Origin: Daucus carota subsp. sativus | Lineage: Eukaryota > Streptophyta > Magnoliopsida > Apiales > Apiaceae | Assembly: GCF_001625215.2 (NCBI RefSeq) | Contig: NC_030381.2 | Location: forward strand, 51,173,214-51,237,213 | Length of the DNA: 64,000 nucleotides | Reading direction: 5' to 3' | In this document: in pieces, positions 12,194 through 24,153 of the stretch | Layout of the letters: every line of letters begins with the position of its first letter | How positions within the stretch are numbered: the first letter of the stretch is position 1 | The notes under the pieces: model-generated | Database searches by the model: none | What the model saw: only the letters and a program-made list of their open reading frames with translations | What the model was told of the DNA's origin: nothing | Program-made: the position numbers and the translations under genes

Positions 12194-13222
12194 AGAAGTT
12201 TTGTGCAATTACAAGCATTGTTCAAAAATTAATCACCGATTAATCCGTATTCCGTAGTTCTTCGAATTGATTAAATATCTGATTATTCAATTAATCATCT
12301 GGTAAATCTCCCGTCAATCCCATTAATTTTTGATTAATCCTTATCTGTGTCTTCACCGATTAAGTCGGATTTCCGCTTTTTACAACATCCATTATAAAAA
12401 AAAGGGTAATATTTTAAATTTAAATTTCTCTTGTTATTTAAATGTAAAAACTGTGCATGCAACATTGAAGTTTTCAAACTCAAAACTCATGAGCAATAAA
12501 CTAAAGTTTAAAATATCATTCTCCAGATATGTGACAAGGAACGATTACTACGTATAATTCGTAATATAAAGGGGAAAATAATATGTGTGTGGGCTTTCCA
12601 TAATAAGAAGATTTTACATAATTTAAATAATAATTTTAAATGAGCAACATTTAGATAACTCAAGTGGTAGTTATTAGAACGGATATTCACTTATACAATT
12701 AATATTTAGATAGAATATCGAGTTTAAATATATCTCATGCAAATTCAAAGAATGAAAAAAAAATTGAAGATTTGAAGGTATATGATTTACTTGTGTTTTT
12801 CAAATGTACGAAGGTTTATGTTTATCGGGAAAATCTAGCTAATATGTCAAAATTCGTAACTGGGTTTTTTATGCAAAAATACCGAATCATCTCTGTTATA
12901 TGCAAAAATACCGAACCATCTCTATTATTTCCTTTAAAAAAAAATCATCTCTGTTAATAATTGAAGGGTCATAATTATGTTATTTCCGTTTATCGCATGA
13001 AGTGATTTCTTTAAGTTGCAAGTCCAGTGCCCTTAGTATCATGCAATATGCATCCATGAGACCACCTACATTATTTGAGACGGTCCAGAAATTAATCGAA
13101 TATCTCGAAAATCTTTAAAAATCCTGACGTATCTCAGATTACCAAAAGGGGCATAGAAAAGACCAAACGGCGTTACGGACGAGGTGAATCCTTAAACCTT
13201 TTAGTCCGTCTCAGTTTCACTG
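12194..13222. other. Intergenic region between PL4 gene and RBR
   Basis: Contains the PL4 3' flank, a degenerate repeat with CGATTAATCC motifs (12228-12370) and AT-rich sequence. No supported gene. Confidence 0.6.
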
Positions 13223-13238
13223 CTGTAACGGCTGAGAA

Positions 13239-13246
13239 TTTGGCGG
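13239..13246 (+). promoter_or_regulatory. E2F-type site TTTGGCGG
   Basis: Matches the plant E2F core TTTSSCGS, about 480 bp upstream of the RBR start codon and upstream of the presumed 5'UTR exon. Confidence 0.5.
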
Positions 13247-13322
13247 TAAAACAGATTGCGTGGCATCATTTAATTGGCTTACACGTGCATGTATATAACA
13301 ATTTTACACCTCACTCTTGTTT

Positions 13323-13330
13323 TTTCCCGC
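13323..13330 (+). promoter_or_regulatory. E2F-type site TTTCCCGC
   Basis: Exact match to the plant E2F consensus TTTSSCGC, 400 bp upstream of the RBR start codon and just before the presumed leader exon. RBR promoters in other plants are regulated by E2F, so feedback control is plausible here. Confidence 0.55.
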
Positions 13331-13501
13331 GCAATCAGAACCCTAGAGAGAGAAACAAAGCCCCACCCACAGTTCTGAGAGGTGATAAGAACTAGGCTTT
13401 TCTAGAGAGAGAAACAGCAAAAAAGAGGGCTTTTCTTGAATTTCATAAATTCTCGCGAAGATCGAAACTTTATTCATCAGATCTGAGGATTCTTGATTCT
13501 G

Positions 13502-13695
13502 GTAAGTGGGTTCTTTTTTTTTGTTGTTGTTATTTCTTTGTGTTTCTTGATTGAGATCTTGCGATTTGTGAAGTTTGGGGATCTGGGTTATTTGTGTTTT
13601 TGCTTTTGTTTGTGTATATGGTATTCTTATGTATGTGTGAATTTTTGGGTATGTTTTATTTGGTGTTGATAATTTTTTGATTGATGGTTTTGCAG
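13502..13695 (+). other. Intron in the RBR 5'UTR
   Basis: A GTAAGT donor at 13502 and TTTTGCAG acceptor ending at 13695 flank T-rich DNA between a leader exon (ending TTCTTGATTCTG) and the exon carrying the start codon. Confidence 0.7.
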
Positions 13696-13722
13696 ATTTG
13701 GGGGTTTAGGGTTTGGTTTTAA

Positions 13723-16700
13723 ATGGAGAATTCCAAGCCTTCAGCTCCGGAGAGTGGTTTGAATCCGGATATCGAAGCTCGATTCATTGCTTTTTGCAAG
13801 GTTTTGTGCTTTTTGTTTAGGTTAAATTTGGGATTGTGTGTTGTTATTTGGTGTATATGATTTTTGGGTTTTTTGTGTGTGATTTGGTCTGTAGGATGGA
13901 TTATCGATGGACGAGATTACTATGACTGAAGCTATGAAGCTGTTTAATGAAAGCAAGCATCTTTTGCAGGCTAATGTATCCGTAGCTGTTGGAACTGGAA
14001 CGGTAAAATTGCTTTTATTTGAAAAATTGCTGGTTTTTGGATTATCGATATGTTTTTGAATTTTGTATGGCGCGAATATGGATTAAGGCTAATTAATTTT
14101 ATATTTGTCGTTTTTTGGTTTGTATTTATGGATCAGCCTGAAGAAGCAGAACTTTACTGGTTTGTGTTTGTTTTGTACTCATTGAAAAGATTGAGCCAGC
14201 GAAATTCAAATGACTCGATTACAGAGTCGGATGAAAAAAGGGTTAGCTTATGTCAGATGTTAAGGGCCGCAAAGTTAAAGTAAAGTTATAATTTATGAAT
14301 TATTCCTTAAAGGCTACTTATTTGACTATAACATCATTTTAATCATGTCATTTTTTTCGCTTTGTAGTCTTGTGGATTTTTTCAAAGAAATTCCTCAGTT
14401 TATTGTTAAGGTGGGCCCAATTTTAGGTAATCTGTATGGCGCAGATTGGGAGAAGAGACTTGAGGTACGGATGTCTGGATATCTAGCTGTATATTATGTT
14501 TACTTGTTCAAGTTGTAACGCCTTCATAGTTATTATTAGGTCAAATCCATTATTATTTTGATTGTATGTTATTCATTTTCTTTTTCCTATCTGAATCAGG
14601 CAAAGGAGCTGCAAGCCAATTTCGTGCATATGAGCATTTTAAGCAAGTGGGTACCATTTATTCGTTATCCTTGCATAACTTTTCTGTTGCTTGAGTATAT
14701 TATGGTTATTTGCTTGTTTTAGTAACTAATCCATCCATCTAAAAGTGCCAAAGAATTATGAAATAAATCAAATATCATTGGGGCGGATAGTAGAGGTTGT
14801 GCAAGATTGCCTTGCACATACTTAAGCTCAATGTTTAACGTCACATGACATTGGGACATTTAACTATCGTTCAATGAAGATCAACTGTATTGTTCAGGAC
14901 AATGGGTGACGGCCGCAGCTGTTTCTTTTAAATATTTTTATTCGCTGTTCTTGGTTCATATGAGGCAAATATTTTTTTTTCTTGCCAATAAAAAAATATG
15001 CTAATAGAAAATGACTTCGTTATTCTAATATGAAGAAGGATATATTTCTGAAGTTAACTTTTGTTCCACGTCTCCTGTAGCTATAAGATGCATACAATAT
15101 AGAGCTTAATAACTTGTGTACTTTTTTTGGCTTCTTAAAACATCAACATGCATTTTGTTTTGCCTATTCTTCGAAGAATACCAGAAGGAGGATTGCATGA
15201 GGATTATTAGTTATATTATCACTTGATAAATGTCATTGCACTATATGACACTGTAGTTTGTCAATTAGGAGTTTAGAATGCTCTGTACTTACGTCTTTGT
15301 TATTTTTGTATTCCGTTTAATCTGTAGTAGGTTCATGCTTTTAATAAAAGTAAAGTATAGCTCTGTCAAATTTTCTTTACCAGGTACTATAAACGTGCAT
15401 ACCATGAACTTTTTCTGGCAAAGGATACAAATACTGATAAGCAATCAGCTGCTGGCGATGGGTCAGACTATCATCGTTTTGGTTGGTTGCTATTTCTAGC
15501 TCTACGTGCACATGCGTTCAGCCGGTTCAAGGACTTGGTGACTTGCACAAATGGTCTAGTTTCCATATTGGTTAGTTACATTTCATTACCATATGGTGAC
15601 TATAATGTGCTTTTTTTTCCTTTTTGCAAAACGCTCTAGCAAAAAATAAATGATGCATTAATCAGTGATGTAAAAGAATGACTTGCACCCTTCATGACAA
15701 ACCAATCTTCTGTCACTTCTCTCCTTGAAGAGGAACAGACATTTTTTTTTTGCTCAGTCAACACTTTACAGGCATAATCCATGTACCAGACTCCTATGTT
15801 GTAGTATTACTTTCTGCATATTTTTCACCTAATGTTATACATAATGCATGTGTTAATGTTTTTGTGAATTTTGGACAGGCCATTTTGATTATTCATGTCC
15901 CTGCTCGCTTCAGAAAGTTCAGCGTTGATGACTCTTCACGCTTCGGTGAGTATCTTCCCAAGAGCTTATTTTTTGAATTCTACAGCTCTTGTTGGTGAAA
16001 TATATATTATATATCTTTTACCATTTTGACTACTCAACAGTAAAGAAAGGCGACAAAGGTGTGGATTTGATTGCATCACTTTGCAAAATGTATGAGACTT
16101 CAGAAGATGAACTGAGGAAAACAATGGAGAAAACCAATAAATTAATAGAAGGAATTTTGAAGAAAAAGCCTTGCTTGGCCTCTGAAGTTAAAATTGAAAA
16201 TCTTGACAATATCAGCACAGGTACTATATTCCACCATGATCAGTTGCTGGTTTGATTTAGTGTGACATTGTATTTTACCTGATCTGCCTTTGCTGAAATT
16301 TGTATCCTATGTAATGCAGATGGTTTAATTTACTTTGATGGTTTGATGGAGGAGACAACTTTATCTACTAATCTAAGTACATTAGAGAAGGACTATGAAG
16401 ATGCAATTTGTAGTACAGGTGATTTAGATGAAAGACTGTTTATGGATGCTGAGGATAGTGTGCTCGGCTCAAGCAGCTTATCTGGAGGTGCCATAAATAT
16501 TAGCGGTCCAAAGGTATGTCTTTTATATATAAGTGACTATTGAATAAGTTCAATTGTTTAGCTTCTCATTTATTTCTTTTTATAGAGGAAATTTGACTCA
16601 ATGGCATCCCCAACAAAGACAATCACAAGTCCACTTTCTCCATTCCGCTCTCCTGCAAAATCTGTTATGAGTGGCAACGTTGTTATCGGCTCCTCAAGGA

Positions 16701-19700
16701 TACCATCTACACCTGTAAGCACAGCGATGACGACAGCGAAGTGGCTTCGGGATGTTATATGTCCACTTCCATCAAAGCCTTCGGCAGAGTTGGAATCTTT
16801 CTTGTCCAAATGTGATAGGAATGTAACTCATGAGGTTGTACGTAGAGCTCATATAATATTGGAGGCTATATTTCCAAGTAGTGGTGCAGGTGACCGCAGT
16901 GCGACTGGAAGCTTGCAGAGTACAAATCTCATGGACAACATATGGGCAGAACAACGTAGATTAGAAGCGGTTAAGCTCTATTATAGGGTATTGCAAGCAA
17001 TGTGTACAGCAGAGGCCCAAATTCTAAATGCAAACAATTTGACCTCTTTGCTTACTAACGAGAGGTTTCATAGGTGTATGCTGGCATGTTCTGCTGAGCT
17101 AGTTCTTGCCACTCACAAGACAGTAACAATGTTGTTTCCAGTAGTGTTAGAAAGGACTGGCATTACAGCTTTTGATCTTAGTAAGGTGATAGAAAGTTTT
17201 GTTAGACATGAGGAATCTCTTCCAAGGGAACTGAGAAGGCATCTGAATTCACTGGAAGAACGGCTTCTTGAGAGCATGGTATGGGAAAAGGGCTCTTCTA
17301 TGTACAATTCTCTGACAGTAGCAAGGCCAGCCCTCTCTGCTGAAATATGCCGTCTTGGATTGTTGGCAGAGCCAATGCCATCTTTAGATGCAATCGCTAT
17401 TCATGTTAATATGTCTAGTGGAGTTTTGTCTCCTGTCACATCTTTGCAAAAGCTGGAGTCATCCCCAGGTATTGATTCACTTCATCTTACTTCAGGTATT
17501 TTCCTACCTTTAAGTCACGTAATTATATTGGCTCTCTCTAAACTAACCAAAATATATCTGCTAATAATTCCAGGTCAAAATGGAGATATTCGGTCTCCAA
17601 AAAGGCTTTGCACTGAACCTCGAAGTGTATTAGTAGAGCGTAATTCTTTTACATCACCAGTGAAGGATCGCCTTCTGGCTACCAACAACCTGAAATCAAA
17701 ATTACTGCCTCCAGCTTTGCAGTCTGCATTTTCAAGGTAATTATAACCATTCAAGCTATTGCCTGTGCACCTTGGTGGCACTTTTATAAATTTGTAATTA
17801 GTATTATCTAATATTGACATGTAATTATATTAATGCAGTCCAACAAGGGCAAATCCAGGGGGCGGAGGGGAAACATGCGCTGAAACTGCAATTAGTGTAG
17901 TTTTTGCCAAGGTATTTTTTTTTTGGTTGAATGATCTGGATTTTAGAATACGTTTGGCTACTATATTGTATGAACTAATCATTATTGAGAACTAAGAAGG
18001 TTTGTCTATTTCAATGTCACATGCTCTAGTTTTAGGGTTCCTGTTCCATGTTCTTGTTCTAGAGAAAACATGTTACAACTCGAGACATTCCGATAAATAA
18101 TGTTATCCTCTCATTGCTGGCCATCATATATGCTAATTGTTTGATAGTAGGAGTAACACTGTTCAATTTGTATACGAAGTTCCAAGTCATTTTTCAGAAA
18201 GTTTAGCTGAATAGTAGTTGTTCATGTCTAGTTCGGATATTTTATCCTAAGTTTATAAAAGTATTATATGTATGTATCCAGATAATAGGGCAAGTAATAG
18301 TTATTCTGTTATTGGTAAAGATACAATGCATCAGTATTTTCATTTTTTCTTATGATGATTTTCTATGATGCATTGATTATACATGCACAAAATTGTCGCC
18401 ATATTTTGTCATTTTATATGCTAATGTTTCATATTGTTAACCTTATTATTTGCCAGATTGTAAAGTTAGCTGCTGTCCGAATCAATAGTATGATTGAAAG
18501 GCTCCAATTACCGCAACAAATAAGAGAGAATGTGTACTGTCTCTTTCAGAATATCCTTATGCAGCAGACAGCTCTATTTTTTAACCGCCATATTGATCAA
18601 GTCATCCTAAGTTGTCTGTATGGAGTTGCAAAGGTTTGCTGTTAAATAATTGTGAGACTGAGACTATTTAAGTTGCTTTTTTATCGTTCTTCTAAAAGCT
18701 ATGGTTCAAAATTGCAGATTTCCCAATTGAATCTGACATTCAGAGAAATCATTTACAACTACAGAAAGCAGCCACAATGCAAACCCCAGGTTTTCCGAAG
18801 TGTATTTGTGGATTGGTCAGCAGCTCGCCGGAATGGGGTATTTATAGTTAGCTGTACTTTATATTCTCAATATTTTGAGCAAACTCTAACTGTTTACTGG
18901 TTTTTAACATAGAAAACTGGAAAGGATCATGTTGACATTATCACATTTTACAATGAAGTATTCATCCCTGCCGTCAAGCCTCTATTGGTAGAACTTGCCC
19001 CTGGTGGAAACGTTAAAAAGAGTAGCCAGATACCAGAAGCCATGAATAACAATGACAAAGGTTTGGTTCTCTATGCTCACTATCTTAATAAACAGACATC
19101 AGTATATGCACTTGCTATATTGGTCAATGTTCATTAATTTTCAAATTGTTAGTTTCTGTGGGAGAGCCTGGAGTACTATATAATTTGTCTTTACTTTTTA
19201 ATCTTGTCTTTCTCAAATACATTTAGGTCAAATCCCTGGATCACCCAAAGTATCAAAGTTTCCCAGTCTCCCAGATATGTCCCCCAAAAAAGTATCAGCG
19301 GCGCACAATGTTTATGTCTCTCCACTGCGATCATCAAAGGTACTGCTGAATATCTTGATTTAATATTAATGTTTTAATTATAGTCGTTAAACTTATTATG
19401 AAAATTTATATTTGATGATATTTATTTTTTCATATGATGTTCCATAACTATGTCTTGAAGGTTTTCTTTTGAGTTAGTATATATCCCTACTAAAGTCTCC
19501 TTACCTGAGTACATCTATGAATTATGAGGGTTTAAGATTACTGGCAGACATTACTAACAGAAAAGTAACTTCCAATGCATATATTATTTAGTTTACCTAT
19601 CTTTAAATGACCTCCAGGCTCCAGTAAACCGACCGAAAGCACCAACCGTATACAGCTTCCACACAAAGCTAACTCTTCTCTACATACTGGCATTTTTTCT

Positions 19701-20208
19701 TCTAGGCGCTCATTAAATTCTATCTCATATTTCTGACAGTGGTTACTGGTTATTAGGAAACAGTTTGTTCTTATCGCAGTTCTTATTATTTCTGTAAAGT
19801 GGATATAATTGTTTGCACTCTACATACAACAAAATTTTATGTGTATCTGTTTCTTCTACAGATGGATGCTCTTAATTCACATAACTCTAAGAGTTACTAT
19901 GCTTGTGTTGGAGAAAGCACTCATGCTTACCAAAGTCCTTCAAAGGATCTCACTGCCATCAATAACCACTTGAATGGGTACACACTTTATCTTTAAAAAT
20001 TAGACATTGTGTGTCGTAATAGAAATTTTAAATTAATAGCTGCTGCACTATCCTTTATTTCAGTCCCAAGAAGTTTAGAGGCATGCTCAACTTTGACGAC
20101 GTTGGAGTGGTTAGTGACTCTTTGGTGGCCAACAGCATCTACCTACAAAACGGGAGTTGTGCATCCTCATCCGGTACACCCTTGAAATCCGAGCAACCTG
20201 ATGCCTAA
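13723..20208 (+). CDS. RBR1: RETINOBLASTOMA-RELATED protein
   Basis: Eighteen exons: 13723-13800, 13895-14002, 14137-14279, 14368-14464, 14600-14646, 15384-15570, 15879-15945, 16041-16220, 16320-16513, 16586-17495, 17574-17736, 17839-17911, 18457-18633, 18718-18837, 18913-19060, 19227-19339, 19862-19977, 20064-20208. The joined frame is 1021 aa, the usual RBR length. RBR binds E2F/DP factors and represses S-phase genes; CDK phosphorylation releases it. Seen: an N-terminal RB domain ([35 protein letters not shown]), pocket A from about 413 ([35 protein letters not shown]) to about 613, a spacer rich in SP/TP sites, and pocket B at about 736-865 ([35 protein letters not shown]). The C-terminal tail has further SP sites (GSPKV, MSPKK, VSPLR, QSPSK). 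The large 910-bp exon holding pocket A and the phase agreement at every junction support the model. No defect seen. Confidence 0.97.
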
Positions 20209-21425
20209 CTTTGACGCAGTTAACGTTTCGTAATAGCAATGTAAATCCTAGGTTCTCAGTGTTTATTTGGTTGTTACTCTATAGAGGGGTTGGCTGAAGC
20301 GGTGTTTTATTGTATACCATATACATTATCCGCCACTAGCCCAAGTGCCGTCTGATGTTGGAACGGTGTTTTCCTCCGATGACTAATGTAATAATGTTTT
20401 TAGTCTATTGTTCACATTCATTTCCAGAAGTTAACTGAGGTGGGTTATTAGTAGAGTTTTCTCAATTTTGTTATGTCAAAGTTCAAATTTTGAGTTGGGT
20501 TATTGATAAAGTTTTCTTTTTCAATTTTGTCAATGGTCGAATTTTTCACTACAAATTCTGTTCAAATTCGACTCGGTTGAGCCAAGCTTATAAACAAACA
20601 AGTTTCTTAACTCCAGCCGAAACATTAATTTTGAGAGAAATTATGTAATTTTGAAAAGATTGTTAACAAAAAAGTTACTTTAGAAATTAAAATATTATGG
20701 TAAGGTGCGGATAGATATTGTGTTGAGGATTACGGATAATTGGTTGAGCTATCGATTTAGATCGGAGATTGGAAAATAATCGGAATGATAATCTTATTAT
20801 TATAATAATAATTATAATTTATCAACAAATATAATTTTAATATATCGTAAATACTATGATCCTTCATGTTTAAAGCAATGTAATATTTGAATATTAACAA
20901 ATTATTATATATACTTATTATATATACTTTGATTAAGAAAACTTAAAAAATTAATCAGATTTCAATAATCAAATTAGTCAGACTATCTTGTAGATAAATA
21001 ATTGAGAATTAGGAGATTTTTAGAACACTACTCAGTATATAGATATCTAAATTTATGAAAAGAATTCTTGCATCTGTATATATCTTTCTAGCTTTTAGAA
21101 TAATAACAAATGCTAGATAATAGTGGAAATTGATCGGTTGGCATTTAATATAAAAACAATCAAAGATGGCTAGAGAAACTATGTCTTCAACAAATAAAAT
21201 GCAGCTTAAAGATGTACTAGACTATCATGCAGACATGCAATATTGACTAGTTTCATAAAAATTACAAGTGAAAACATCAAAAGGCTTGAAAATAATGGCC
21301 ACAAATAAATTAGGATCATCCGTACACACCACCCTTATAAAAGATATGGAAACTAAGCATATAATCCTACTTATCCAGAATACTTGAGATCATTTGACAT
21401 ATTAAACATAAAGATAACTGAGCAT
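20209..21425. other. Intergenic region between convergent RBR and MAM33-family genes
   Basis: RBR 3' flank, then AT-rich DNA. At about 20700-21010 a degenerate repeat carries TAATCGG/CCGATTA-type motifs like those at 7760, 12230 and 55970. No gene seen. Confidence 0.6.
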
Positions 21426-23018
21426 CTAAGCTTCTTTCTTTTCAGTAATGTAACTACCTACTGATCTGAACCATCCCATCAGTTTCCGGTGATCCTTCAC
21501 ATAAAGCCAAGCTTGAAGAAATGGAAAGAGGCTTTCAGTTATGCCTCGCTCCTCAATGTAACCATGAATGGCATCCTTCATCTTATCATCAAAATCCTGG
21601 AATCTAGGTCCATTATATTTGGTTGGGTCCATGACAAAACCCGAATCCTCGCTCTTGGCCCTCATCGAAATTGAGTGAATTCCTACTGCATCAGGATACA
21701 GTCCACAAAGGAAAAGCAAAGACTTGCTCTGCCCTGGCTTAGACACATCAACATGAAGAAATAACTGGTTCATTCCATCCTCTTCATCATCCTCACCGGC
21801 AGGAATTATGTTTGTTAACCTCATCACGGATAGATTAATTTCCTCGTTCCCGTAAGTCCTTGTCAAAACAGGACCATAATTTTCAAGAGACCCTTTCACA
21901 ACCGTGAATGGTGATGGAGGGTTCACTTTCTGTACACAAACAATAATAACAAATAAATTAAAACACCAAAATGCTACACATAATCTTATGAAAGCAATGT
22001 CAAGAAAGATAGATCGAAATGAAAAAAAAATGCAAGAACACCTAGCCTAGGATAAGAAAACTTCATATCAGAAGAACACATCAACGGGCTACAATACTAC
22101 TAGAAGCTTGATTTCCAAATCCAGTGTAATCTCCTTACTGGCAAGTAAGTAAAGAAAAAAATTGTTGTCACATTTCTAAAGCACCAGAAAACTCGCATAG
22201 CAAAAGCACAACATGAAAGACACCATAAACTCAAGGACAGACTTCAGAAAGAATCTCTATAATGTTAAGTGTGCTTAAAATGAACAAAACTATGCAATGC
22301 CTTCTTTACTACCTCATCGGTAACCAACTAAACATTCATGATTTTAATTCCATATTCCATCTCATTTCAACCAATCCAAACCAAGGTTCCATTAATTTGC
22401 AAACAAACACCCCCATTTCCCCTTCTCCTTGCTCATGTCCTTCACAAAACCCCAACTCACCAAACTTGAAGAAACACTCCTCTATTCCACTCTCCCCTCT
22501 TATAACATACCTCCCTATAACTTTGTCCACAAATTTCCTATCCATTCCAATCTTGCCAAATCGACTGAGCAAAAGATACAGCACATTCGACTAATCCCGA
22601 AAACCACCTAGCTACCAATAAAACCAAAACCACACTCATTAACCCAAAATAATTTGAAAGAACACAAAATACATAAACCCTACCTAAACCCTAAACTTCA
22701 CAAAAACACTAAAAAAAACAACTCAAATAATATAACAAATTCACTAAATTCACAAAACAACAATAAATTAAAAAACCCAGAAAAACCCACATGCCCAAAT
22801 GCTTATATACACACACAAAAACATAGATTTCAAAAGGGGCAGAGAAATACAGGAGGAGGGGTCATTTTGGAGACTTCAACATAGTGTTCTTTCAGTGAGC
22901 GCAGAATCATTGAGTTGACCGCCGTGGGGAGATTCGCCTTTGACTTCGACGCCATCGGCCGTGATGCTAACATGCGCCATGGCTGTAGTATAGATTTGGC
23001 AGCTGCTCTCTTCCACAT
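21426..23018 (-). CDS. Mitochondrial glycoprotein (MAM33/p32) family protein
   Basis: Two exons on the minus strand, 22851-23018 and 21426-21929, separated by a 921-bp intron, give 223 aa. The start MWKRAAAKSILQPWRMLASR is basic and amphipathic, fitting a mitochondrial presequence. Family landmarks follow: NSMILRSLKEHYVEVSKMTP, NPPSPFTVVKGSLENYGPVL, NQLFLHVDVSKPGQ, LLFLCGLYPDAVGIHSISMR, YNGPRFQDFDDKMKDAIHGY and FPFLQAWLYVKDHRKLMGWF. MAM33/p32 proteins are acidic, trimeric matrix proteins; their exact biochemical role in plants is unsettled. The acidic loop (GEDDEEDG) is present. The gene is convergent with RBR. The junction, codon CCT followed by AAA, is phase 0 and recreates the conserved PPPKVNPPSPF. 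Confidence 0.93.
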
Positions 23019-24153
23019 TGTTGAAGCCTGCTCTGATACAATGCTTGTTTCGGGTCATTTCTATTCAAGAAGCTATTGGACTGTGATAGCTATTGGGCCT
23101 AGTAGGATGTACCTTTTGTTGGCCTCTTTGATACAATGATTTTTGGAATATTGCTAGTGTTGTATATAAATTATTTTTTCTAGTTTATACAGGAGAAAAA
23201 TATGAATAGAGTTTATTTTCTAATAAGTATCTTGGATATAATATTATCTTTAATATCTAAAAATTATAATTTATCAAAGAAAATCATGTTAAAATCTCGT
23301 AAAAGAAAAATTCCAAAGAAACAGATTGAAGGGAAAAAATGTTTTCTTATGAAAAATTATATTTAAAACAGATTAAATATAAAATTAATATCTTCTTAAT
23401 TACATGGTTTGATTTCATCAATATTTTTATCTAAATCTTGTACACCGAGACATGGGAGTATCTAGAAAATCCCTTTATATCTATAAAATTTATATGACAT
23501 TTTTTTTGAAAAATTCTGAATATATAATCATAAAACAAAAAGAACATAAATTAATATGAAATTTTTATATATGATATAGAAATAAATGAATATATTTATT
23601 ACTTAATTATTATCAAAATATGCTTGTATATATTAAACTTTTTTAAGTAGACACCTACGGAAATAAATAGCATAAAACATAAAACAAAAACATAAACGAA
23701 TTAATCAAATTTTCACTCTGCAAGTCAAAGAATATGCATTAATCATGTTCACCATATAAAAAAGCATCAGTTAATGGATAATCAACAAATTTTTACAATT
23801 CACCTTTCTTTCAAAAATCCCAAACCCTAATCCTGATATCTCTAAACAAATTGTCAGGAGTTGCATTTATCCAAGTCCATACTTATGTAATTATAAATTT
23901 CTATATGTTATTACTGTTTCTAGCCTCTAGGCGGTAGTAATTGCTGTCCGGAATGTATTTTGTTTACTTGTCAGGCAGACTCTGCTTGACATGTGAAGTC
24001 CTGCGCGCCCAAACTAAATGAAACCACTTAAAATCTTGTGGCCAAGATTTCCTCAGAGGCCAAGATTTTCACTACTGATAGAGTTGTTCACTATTGATAG
24101 TGATAAGCTAATCTTGTGCAGCATTTTCAATTGTCTGGTGTACAAGTACAACC
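23019..24153. other. Intergenic region; promoter side of receptor-kinase copy 1
   Basis: Mostly AT-rich without repeats I can name. From about 23930 the sequence is closely similar to the stretch upstream of copy 2 (from about 36105), including CTGCGCGCCCAAACTAAATG, which marks the left limit of the segmental duplication. Confidence 0.6.

Noticed and set aside
22262-22611. Open frames on both strands
   Set aside because: They lie inside the 921-bp intron of the MAM33-family gene and resemble no known protein.
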